Shown in pieces: positions 13,601 to 25,600 of a stretch of DNA of 64,000 bases (position 1 is the first letter of the stretch; every line of letters begins with the position of its first letter). The notes beneath the pieces were generated by a model. It was not told the origin of the DNA, did not search any database, and saw nothing but the letters and a program-made list of their open reading frames with translations. The DNA is taken from positions 7,418,698 to 7,482,697 of the forward strand of contig NC_065564.1 of NCBI RefSeq assembly GCF_022605725.1. Direction: 5' to 3'. This DNA is from Anthonomus grandis grandis (lineage: Eukaryota; Arthropoda; Insecta; Coleoptera; Curculionidae). The position numbers and the translations under genes are program-made.

Positions 13601-16600
13601 GCTTGTTATGTCTGTTTTTATAACATCATTAAATTTCAGTGTTCTATCTATCTCAGTAGGAAAATTGTTTACAGAACTGATGTTCATAATATAAATATGC
13701 GTAAAAAGTACAGCCTTACGATTCCCAAGCACAATAAGGAACTTTTTAAAAGAGGATTCTCTTAAAACATAGCGTCAACCGTAAATAAATTCCAAGTTAC
13801 TCATTTTAACACATCTTTATCCTGTTTCAAAAGAAGGATCAGACAGCAGCTTCTCAGTGAATGAGTTTTTATGGGCGATTATATGCATTTCAGAGAAAAT
13901 AAGATATTATATACATACAATTTTTTTTTTCTGACCAGAGCTTAATAGTTTTACCATGTACTATCTCTGTACCGCTTAACATAATGGACCGAGTCATCTA
14001 GCTTTTCAATAATGTATTGGGTTTTATTAGGCTTAGGTTAGGTAACTAAATGTAAGTACGGCTTAGAATTTTTCTATGGCTTTAGCAGCCTCTCCTTTTG
14101 GAGAGAAGCTGACTATGAAGGCCATTTGTTTCATTTATATATTTGTTTTGTATTTGCAAAATTGTTTTAATTAATTGGAACAATAAAATTATTTATTATT
14201 ATTTATTATTACTAATTTCGAAGAGAACTCATTAAAAAGTTCAACATTGCCAATAACCCTTAAGACATTCACTTCAAATCCATTGGAAAAACCAGGGAAT
14301 CTTACGTATTCGGTGCTTTTTTTGTCCCTTCACTTAATTTGATCCATAACTCTCATTTTAGCGCCCAGATCAACTCGAATTTTTATTTTAAAAGGTTCTT
14401 TGGATGTTCTGCACCCTTCATTGAAGAAATTATGGAGATCCGTGCATTAGAAGCTATTTTATTCAAGTTTTTGAAAGAATAAATAAACTCCCTTATGGTC
14501 CATAGACAATAGACCATTCTTCTTATTATTCATGTGCTTTAGATTGGAAATTGCGACTTTGGACGGTCGAAACCGACGCACCCTACTGGCCAAACCGAAG
14601 AAGTTCGCCGATATCGCTCTGGACACGAAGAATGAGTTGATTTACTTCTGCGATTTAGTGGGTTCGACCATCGAAAGGATTAAATACGACGGAGGTAACC
14701 ATTCGGTAAGCACCCACGTTTTGTGTATTAATTTACTTTATTTATGTATTATTGTCCAATAGATTTAAGCATAATCAAACCTAAAATAGAAAATACACCT
14801 CACTGCAATACAAGGTTTAAAAAAATATTAAACATTAAAAATATCACTTGAAAGGTAAAAGATAAGAGTTCTTGTTCTAAATTAATAATTAAAAATAAAG
14901 ACGTTAGATTTTATAGATACAGTGAGCTAAAATAAGCGATTCATATAGGCTTTAACTTATCATTAATGAATGGTTAATATTGTTTTAATTTTTTAAGATT
15001 CATTTCGATAGACCTTCCCTATGACGTAATTTCTTTTCAAAAACCCCGGTGATGAACCTTTTATGTTCAAAACATGCTGGACGCACTACGTAACTTAACC
15101 AAAATAGAAGTGCAGAGAAGATTTATTAACTTATCTCACAACTGCAATAATACAAAGAAGTTATTTAAAAAAATGGCGATTTTACAGGTGATTATGACTA
15201 ATACCACCCTGCATAAACCGGTCAGCCTGACGATATTCGAGGACACCCTGTACTGGCTGGACGCGACCAAAGATGGCGGCTCGATCGCCAAAGTTCCCCT
15301 GACGAATTTCTCGGACGTTACGGTCTTGGAGGCAGGATTGGGAGACTCGCTCAGCGACATCCAGATTTATTCACGGAAAAAACAAAGTAGGTAGCAACGT
15401 TTCGAAACGTCAAATGCATCCTCAAATATTGCTTTTAATTGGCGTAAAAGAATTTTTTAATTATGTTAAGTGGCTTAAGAGTTATGCTTCAAAGTGTGTT
15501 AAGTGAGTTCATATCTCTTAACTTAGGAGCTTGACAGACAAAAATGCCTCTAACACCTAAAGTTTTCAATCTACAGGAGTCGTTAATATATGAAATTCTT
15601 CAGTAAAGATCACACTAAGTTTGAGTAAAAACTTCATTAAAATATCTCAGATAGTTCTTAAATTATACTCAAAAATGTGTAAAATGTAGGGACGAAAATT
15701 GCTTGAAATTAGAGCTTAACCTAAATGGCTATAATACAGTGAATCCTTAAGTTATTTCAACGTTTCGAACATCAAATCCATCATCAAACATTGCTTCTGA
15801 TTGGCGTAAAAGATTTATGAAAATATGTCAAAAGTCCGAGGAGTTATGCTTAAATATGTATAAATATTGCAAGAATTATTGTTTTTTGTACAAAGCTCAA
15901 ATCGGTTGACTAATGGACCTTGGATGACAAAAATGGTTCTGATTTTCAAAGTTCTCAATCTACAGCAGTTGTTAATATATGAAATTGTTTAGCAAAGACC
16001 ACACTAACTTTGAGTAAAACTTTCATTGAAGTACCTCAAATAGTTCTTAAATTATCTTCAAAACTGTTTAAAATGTAGGGACGAAAATTGCTTGAAATTA
16101 GAGTTCAACCTAAATGGTTATAATACAGTGAATCCTTAAGTTATTTCAACGTTTCCAACATTAAATCCATCATCAGACCTTTTGATTGCGGAATTATTAA
16201 TGCAAACGAACGTTTCGGCACCACTTGCAGGCACCATCTTCAGGGCCACCAACCTCCAATTGGGCAGGAAAGTTCTAACGTTGCTTGTCGTGAAGACGGC
16301 ACAAATTAGGACTGAAACGTTCGTTAAATAATGAAAAAACTTATTTAGTAATGGCAAATTTAAACTTACTAGGGAATATGCTCAAGAAAGTATGGATATT
16401 GCGTAATTTGATTATTTTTTTAAAAAGCTTAAATCTGGCGGAATTTAGACATTGGCTGACAAAAAGGGTTCTAGCTTTCAAAGTTTTCAATCTACAGCAG
16501 TCGTTAATATATGAAATTATTTAGTAAAGATCACACTAACTTTGAGTGAAACCTTTATTAAAGTACCTCAAATAGTTCTTAAATTATCCTCAAAAATGTT

Positions 16601-19600
16601 TAAAATGTAGTGACGAAAATTGCTTGAAATTATAGCTTATCCTAAATGGCTATAATACACTGAATCCTTAAGCTATCTCAACGTTTCGAACGATAAATTT
16701 ATCATCAGACATTGGTTCTGATTGGTGTAAAAGAATTATGAAAATATGTCGAAAGCCCGAGGAGGTATGGTTAAATATGTAACCATATTGCAAGAATTAT
16801 TTTATTTTGTACAAAGCTCAAATCGGTTGACTTTTGAACCTTGGATGACAAAAGTGGTTCTAACTCTGAAAGTTTTTAATCTGCAAGAATCGTTAGCATA
16901 TGAAATTGTTCAGTAAAGATCACACTAACTTTGAGTGAAATTTTCATTAGAGTACCTCAAATAGTTCCCAAATTATCCTCAAAAATGTTTAAACCTTGAA
17001 GAGGAAAATTGCATGCAATTACAGCTCAACCTAAATAACTATAACATAGCGAATTCTTAAGCTATTCCAACGTTTCGAACATCAAATCCATCATCAAACA
17101 TTGCTTCTGATTGGCGTAAAAGATTTATGAAAATATCCGAGGTGTTATGCTTAAATATGTATGAATATTGCTAGATTTTTTTTCTAAAAAGCTCAAATCG
17201 GTTGACTTTTGGACCTTGGATAACAAAAGTGGTTCTAACTCTGAAAGTTTTCAATCTACAGGAGTTGTTAGCATATGAAATTGTTCAGCAAAGATCACAC
17301 TGACTTTAAGTAAAACTTTCATTAAAGTACCTCAAAAAGTTCTTAAATTATTCTCAAAAATGTTTGAAATGTAGTGACGAAAATTGCGTGAAATTAGAAC
17401 TCAACCTAAATGGCTATAATATAGTTAATTCTTAAGCTATCTCAACGTTTCGAACATCAAATCCTTCATCAGACCTTTCTTCTGATTGCTGTAAAAGGTT
17501 TTTGAAACCATCTTAAAAATTAAGAAAGATTTTACTCAAAAACGTGTAAAATGTAATTTATTCTTAAAAGCTCAAAATCTGAGGACCTTTGCTAACAAAA
17601 ACCCCATATGTCCTAATAAATTTGAAAAACTTCTTTGTTTACAACATTCTAAATGCAAATGAACGTTTCGGCAAGGAACCGTAGGTAACAAACAGGAGTT
17701 CTATGTATGATGTAGTGCAGGTTACTGGCCCTGGTAAAAATTAGGGCCGAAACATCCATTAGAGAATGGAAGAACTTACTTAGTAATGGCAAATTTACTA
17801 GGGAATATGCTCAAAAAGGTATAGACATTAAAATTTGTTTATTTTTCTAAAAAGCTTAAATCTGATGGAATTTGGACCTTGGCTGACAAAAGTGCCTCTA
17901 CCTCCTATACTTTTTAATCTACAGGAATCATTAATATATGAAATTGTTCACCAAAGATCACTTTAACTTTGCGTACCATTTTCATTAAACTACCTTTAAT
18001 AGTTTTTAAATTATCCTGAAAAATGTGTGAAATTAAACAAAAAAATTGACTGCGATTTAAGCTCGATACATGTAGCTTTAACAAAGTGAATTCTTAAGCT
18101 ACCTCAACGTTTCGCACGTCCAATTCATCATCAGACATTAGTTTTGATTAACGTAATTTGTTTTTTAAATATCGCAAATATCCGAGGAGTTATGCTAAAA
18201 AATATTATACTAATTTCAAAATTTGGTGGAATTTGGACCTTGGCTGACAAAAGTCCTTCTAACTCCCAAAGTCTTTTATCCACAGGAATCATTAATATAT
18301 GAAATTGTTCATCAAAGATCACTAAAACTTCAAGTGAAACTTTCATTAAATTCCCTTGAATAGTTTTTAAATTATCTTGAAAAATGTGAAAGAAAAATTG
18401 TTTACAATTAGAGCTCAACCTAAATTACTTTAACACATGGTAGAACGCAGAATCCTGGTTGGATATTTTGGAAATTGTGTTTTTCTCGCATAGTTTACCC
18501 AATATGAGCGAGACAACAGCATTTTATTACCCACTTCTGCAATATGTCAGACTGAGATAGGGATATAAATATGAGACCAGATTTTGTATTTTTTTCTATA
18601 TCATTTTGTTATTTCTGAATTATACTCTGGATTCTCTGGAAATTATGTTTGTCTAGTATAGTTTATCCCATGTAAGCAAGACAACATTATTTTATTACCC
18701 ACTTATGCAATATGTCAGACTGAGACAGAGATAAATATATGAGACCAGATTTTCTATATCATCTTTTAATTTCTGCATTACTCTCCGAATTTCAACGTTT
18801 CGAACGTCAAATCCATCTTCAGACATCACTTCTTATTGTCGTACAAGAACTTACAATACCTTTAGTGCTTTAGGAGTTATGCTTAAAAATTCACGGATGA
18901 CAAAAGTGCTTCTAACTCCCAAAGTTTTTAACCTACAAAAACCGCCAATACATCAAATTGTCCGCAATAAATCGCTCTAACTTCGAGTGAAACTTCCTTG
19001 AAATTACACTAATTAGTTCCTGAATTATCCGGCAGGTGGAGAAAACCCGTGCGGCAAAAACAACGGAGGCTGCGAGCAGTTGTGCCTGTACAACGGCACC
19101 CACGCTCAATGCGTCTGTTCGCACGGCATGTTAGACACGAAAAACGGGAAAAGTTGCATCCCGTACGACAGTTTCATCATGTTCTCGAAAGTGGTCAGTC
19201 TGGACTCGATCTTCATGTTGGGCGAGAAGAATCTGATGAACTCGCCGTATCCCAGTATCAAGAACAGCAGCTTTTTGAAGAACGCCATCGGTAAGTGCGG
19301 TTTATTGGGCTGTAGTGTTACGTATACTGCAGTCCGGAAAAAGTCTGTTGGTTATTCTATATAATTTCAAAGTGTTGCGAAATCTTGAAATCTTTATGAG
19401 TTTCTTAATTACCGAATGAAAATAGAACTAACTGTTATAATAATAATAATACTCTTTATTTAGCATAAAAAAATTGCTACATATAAAATACAATACATTT
19501 TACAAAATTCAATAAAATTATAATACTTTTATCTATCGGGTGTCCCATTTTCATGCGTTTGATTGCATTATGCTTCTTAGTGCATTCAAAAATTTCTGTC

Positions 19601-22600
19601 ACTGTCACTAACAATTTCATACTTAATTTCAATAAATTTGCCAGATATAAGCCAGAATGTTATGAATCTTATGTCTCTACATTACTCATCTCGTTCAGAA
19701 ATACTCCTAATTTTGAGTTCATGCTGAAGCTTTTCAAATGCTCAAGAACAAAATAAAAAGGACAGTTACTGAAATGCAATTTTATTAATTTAATTAATTA
19801 ATTAATTCATCAAATGGCAGCTAAAAAGACGATACAAAATAAAATATAAATTTGTAATTATGTTACAATAATTAACGTACCTGGAACGCATAAAATACTT
19901 AAAATAAAAACAGTCAAAACGGAATACCGACAAAGGACTAATATACGGACGCCTACATCATCTACCAATCTACTAATTTGACAGAACTCTTTGAAGAATT
20001 TATCTCTTTGCCTCTTGAACTCTATAATAATTTGCCTTGTTCTAAGCAGAACACTTCATCCAGCATTGATTTTCCAGACCGTCTTATTATCGATGTGTAT
20101 GTGAAATTTTAATTCTAGATATTAGAATTTTATAAATACAATTTTTATTTATTCAATTAAAGATCGTTTTTTTTTAAACTTGATAAGTACATTTTTACCG
20201 AAAATAAATTATACATTCCGGGTGGGAATTCAATTGCTGCTATCAGGTACACGAATATTTTTATTAAAAAATTCAGTGGATAAGTTTGGTGCAGTTTGCA
20301 ATAAAATATAGATTGCCGCTTTCTGTCGCCCTGTGCTTTTGTTTTTAAGCGTTTCTTTTAATTTAAATATTGAGGGAAAATATATTAAAAATGTGTACCT
20401 CGCGAAATTTTCGTAGTTCTAAGTAAAATTACGATCAAGCTAAAAGACCAACAATTACGGGCTATAAAATAGAGAAGTTAAGCGATGGTATTACCTGTAG
20501 TTTAAGTATCATTTTGAGAACAAGGCGAAAGGCGTAGCTTGTAAAGTATAGGAGAACTAAAACTCTCAAGGAATTGAATACTTTGTAAGTACTAAGATAG
20601 ATACAGACAACATAATAATACCTGAAATTTACTACAGAATTTTGAGAACTACGTGCACAGGACCCGTGCAGTGTCATTTCTAACACTCGAAGTAGAACTT
20701 TTACAGGCCAATGTTTAATATTTCACTGTAACCACGTACAAAAATTTTTTTTACCTCTTTGGCTTTCCGAGATTATGATACATGGAAACGATGTGAAAAA
20801 AACAAAGCAAGATAAAATATAATGCAGCTAGTTGTGCCTAAGCCTAAATCCAAAGAAGCGATATAGAAAAGGACCTGGTTCACCACCTCGTGAGAATGGT
20901 GGAGGGTGCTATAGGTAATGGTAGGATCTACCTGGGTGCGTTCATAGATATTAAAGGGCCTTTGATAACACCTCTTTCAAAGTAATCTGCCAAACATTCG
21001 AGTGCCATAGCTTAGAACCCTGTTTGGTGAGTTGGATAGAGGCCATGCTATCGCAGCGTTATCGCGTATCGTTGCGTATCTGCTCAGCTCAACAGCAAGG
21101 TTGTCAAAACGGTGGCGGCTAGGGGCTGCCCAAATTGAGGAATATTATCCCCAATCTCGTGGTGCCTAATGGTCGACAGCTTGATCGAATATGTCGACAA
21201 GGCGGGCCTATATACACAGGCCTACACTGTTGACCTGGTAAACCTTGCCACATTGCAGGGCTCTCCGTATAGTAGTCAAATGGTGCCTCTTTGTGGGTCT
21301 CATGATCAATTCCTAAAAAGTATTGCTTCTACTATTCACGAAAAAACGTAACCTTGGCACACCAGCTGCTGTGTCTCGGATAGAGTGCAGTTGCATTACC
21401 TCAGGACACTTTGATTTCTTGGAATCACATTAAATTCCAAACTCTTCTAATACGATCAATAGACACCACAATTAGGAAGGCTACTTGCAGAAGGGCTTTC
21501 GACAACACCTGGAGTCTGTCCCCTAAGATCTCTCACTGGATGTATTAATCTATTATCAAACCTTCTGGCATTTGGTGCGGTTTGGTGGCCATCTGGATAA
21601 AGTCTAGCTCCTTGCATCTCTCAGCATAACGAGTTCCATGCGAATGGCACCAACCAGAGCGCTAGAAACTCTGTTGAGTCTTCCGCCATTGGATCTGGTG
21701 GTATAATTCGAGGCAACGAGGACTGCACATAGGCTACATGTCCTTGGTGAACTACGGGCTGGTGAGACTGGTCATGCAAAAATTTGGTCACAGGCCGTAC
21801 AGGACTGCCCTCGCCGTCTGGTGGGCAATGACTGTGTGGCACCCGAGACTGTGGATTACAAGGGTTTTGTGACCCACATTGCAGGCAGAGAAGATGGGCA
21901 TCACTCCAATGAGCCTACACTGCTAAATAAGGGGACAGTCTGGTATACAGATGGCTCCAGAATGAATAATGGAGCAGAGGCAGAACTTTGAAGAAGAAAT
22001 GGTGGAATGCCACATATCAGCAGAGCATACTCGCATGGGGGACCATGCTGCTGTCTTCCAAATTGAAATTTTTGCCGTGTTGAAATAAGAAAGGAAATGC
22101 TAAACTGCAGACCCCGCTATACTGTCGTATCAATCTGAGGAATTGGTAAAGGTGGGCTGCAGTGGGGCCATGGTCACTCAACCCATTCTGGAAACGAGAG
22201 AGCGGACTCCTTTGCTAGACTAGGATCTGCAGAACAGCCGGTACGGCTTGAACCAACCGGCATATGTAAATGCCTAGGTGCTGCATCAATGAAGAGCCTG
22301 CTAGTTTGCTAATCTCCGTTATTTCTTACCATCACATAAAATTTAGATATACCATCTGAAAGAGAATTAAATTTGCTATAAGATGGGTATATTTAAGTTT
22401 TTGAGTAATTTTTTATACCGGGTGTGATCAGAAGTTAAATGTAACATTTGGGAAATGTGCAAAATTAGTGGTATCTTCTACGTTGTCGTTTTTCTAAAAT
22501 TTGGTAAATAGGGACATGTTTTTTTTTCAGCAAAAACTACTGCATTTAATATGCTTTCCAATGATATACTTACTTTTGTGATAGCTATTTGTTTTCACAG

Positions 22601-25600
22601 CAATATACCACAAAAATTGGAAAAATTTCAATTTCTTGATTGACAAAAATTAAAAAATTAAAATTTCATTAAACAAACCTAAAATTATAACAATTGTTCA
22701 ATATGTCTTCCTTCTTGTTCAGTACATTTGATGCATCTTCTTCTGACACTATCAACAACCCGTTCAAGTTCAACGCGTTTTTGTCGCATTTCATCGCAAC
22801 ACACACTAATTCGATTAATTAGTTTGTCTCGAGTATTAATGTTAATACTATAAACATTAGATTTTAATGTGCCCCAGAGATAAAAGTCAAGGGGCGCAAG
22901 GTCAGGGCTTCTGGGCGGCCATCTTACCGGACCGTATCTTCTGATCCATTTCTCCCCAAAGCATTGTGTAGGGCTGGGCATCCGTCCATTTGAAACCAAA
23001 GTTCCTGTCTAGCGCTTAAGGGGATTTCTTCCAGAAAGTCAACAAGGTCATTATTTAATAAATTTGAAAACTCATTGGAATTGAGCCGATTAGGAAGTAT
23101 TACAGGCCCGAAAAGGCGACCTCTCATTAATCCTATCCATACGTTGACCCTTATCTCATTCCGGCTCTTGTAAATGTTACTTCATCTGTCCATAGATATA
23201 TACTTTGATCTGTTCCCCACTCTTGCAACTTATTTAAGTACCACCTACAGAATTGAAGCCTCATCTCACTGGCAATAAATCCTGGACTTTTTTCAAATGA
23301 AACGGATGCAAATTATTTTTTTAAGAACTCTATGTACAGTGGAATGATGAATACTTAATGCAACCTTGAAAGTTACCAGTTTCCCCACAGCGTCTGAAAA
23401 CTTCTGCAAATGTACTTCTTTGGGGTTGACGTCTATTAGGAAAACGAAGCGCATACTCCCTTGCTGCCTCCCGCGAGTTTCCATTTGCGACACCGTAAAT
23501 AAATAAGATGAGATGCTTTAAGTCGAAGTGAAAACTTAATGACAGTTCTTGTCAAATTGTAAATATCTATGCTTTTGTTTTAAAATCAAGTAATACATGG
23601 TTTGTGAATTTCCTTCTTTTGCGGATTCATTGCCATTTACAAAAGAAGGAAAACCTGCCTTTTTTCTTAAAGAATGAATATCGCGATATGTTAGTTGTTT
23701 AGGGCTTCTCTAATGGTAATTCGTGGAGTTGTTGTGTTAGGGAAGATAAATCTTCAAGTAGGGGTGACGGGGATTGGTTGTTACAATTTGAAGAAAAATA
23801 CTTGTAATTTTATTTTATTGAAACTTTATGAACATCTTATAATAGTTTTATTTAGCTTATACTTTTCTGTAACTAACAAATAATGCAAAATAAATATATA
23901 TATCAAACGCAAAATAAACTGTCAATGGTTATAACAAGTAATGACAAATGTAACAACCAACCCCCAATAACGGGGTTGGTTGTTATATCCTTCGGGTTGG
24001 TTGTTACACCATTAAGCATCGTCATCTGAGTCACAGTTGATACATACAAAGAACAAATCGGCATCTACACAGAGACTATGAGCCCATTGGTGACATTTGG
24101 TACATCTGATCCATTCTTCAGCCGGCTTTGATTTTGAATAAAGTCCAAAGCAAACCAAGCAAAAGGGGTCATCCTCATCACCACTCGATTCGCCTTCAGC
24201 AGGTTTTTTACACTTTTTTATTTGTTTTCCTTTTGTGTTTCCTGTAAGATTCTTCTTAACTCTGATAATTTTTAACTCTTGTTTCTTTTTTCGGGCATTT
24301 CGTTTTTCTTGTTCCAATTCAAGTTCTGTTTTGTTCGGAGTATCGGTTAGGATAGCGGCTTTGCGCCGTTTACGACCTCTGAAATTAGTTTTACGAATTC
24401 CAGCCTTTGGAAATGGACGTATATCTGAAGGGCTAAAATAGAGCGTATTACTTTTGGTATCCCGTGGACAATCAGGCCTCGGCGATATATCACGTGAATA
24501 ACCAGGCTTCGGCGATATATCATGTGAAGAACCAGGCTTCGGCGACTCAACTCTAGTTGGTATTTGGAGGATGTTAGGTTTGGAATTAGGGGCAAAAGAC
24601 GGCGGGATATTTGAAGTAGTAGGGGATTTTGAAACGGCAACAACTTCAAATTCCTTAGGGTCAGGCGTTTTTAAGCCATCTCTGGAGGTTTGAATATTAC
24701 TTATTGGCTTCTCTATAACAGTTTCTTCATTTCCGGGAGGATTATTATCATTTTCTTGGATAATGACAGGATCAGGGCAATCAGTTACAAAACTAGAGAG
24801 GAATTCATCATCATTAAAGATGTGCCTATTCAATGGATATATTCCTGCAACTCGAAAACCTGACTGAATATTCTTTGGTGTCGCTGCTAATGGTAGAGCA
24901 TCACGCACAATACCAGGTATGTCGTAGATTGACATGGTTTTGCAGGGATTGTTTCTTAACCAGGAGTCGCACAAACTATTAACATATTTCTTCAGTGGGC
25001 CATAGGCGGACTTGTCTAAGGGCTGAAGTTTATGGGAACAGTGTGGAGGTAGAGATAAAATTATAACACCATTTTGCCTACAAATATCTATTCCTCTAAT
25101 TGAAAGATGTGAGTCGTGATTGTCTAGGATTAACAATACTGGTCGTTCTTTTCAACACCTTGTATGCTTTATGAAATGTTCAAGAAATTTGACGAAGTCC
25201 TCTTGGATCATCCAGCCTGATTTGTTTGCAGTTCCAATACATCCGCTTGGGCCATTTGCAACAAAATAACTTTTATAATTTTTTCTAGGGAAAACAAATA
25301 TTGGAGGAACTGTATTTCCACTAGCACTTACAGCCAGGGCTATTGTAACTAAAGCACCTCTTTCGGCAGAAGTCACACTCCCCACTTGTTTTGCACCTTT
25401 ATTCGCTATTATTCTGTCTGGTTTTTGGACCGTAGTAATCCTCGTCTCATCTACGTTGTAAATATCTTGGCATTCAAATTTGTACCTATCCATGACTTCC
25501 TCCAATAGATCAAAAAATCTGTATACAGTTTCCCGATTGAAGCTCGTTGCTCTGCTCAGACTGGTTGCTTTGGGAGTCCGCAAAGATGACGCTTAAGAAA

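Noticed and set aside
20462..20686. 74-codon minus-strand frame in intron 6
   Set aside because: No similarity to known families, no conserved context, and AT-rich composition like the surrounding intron.
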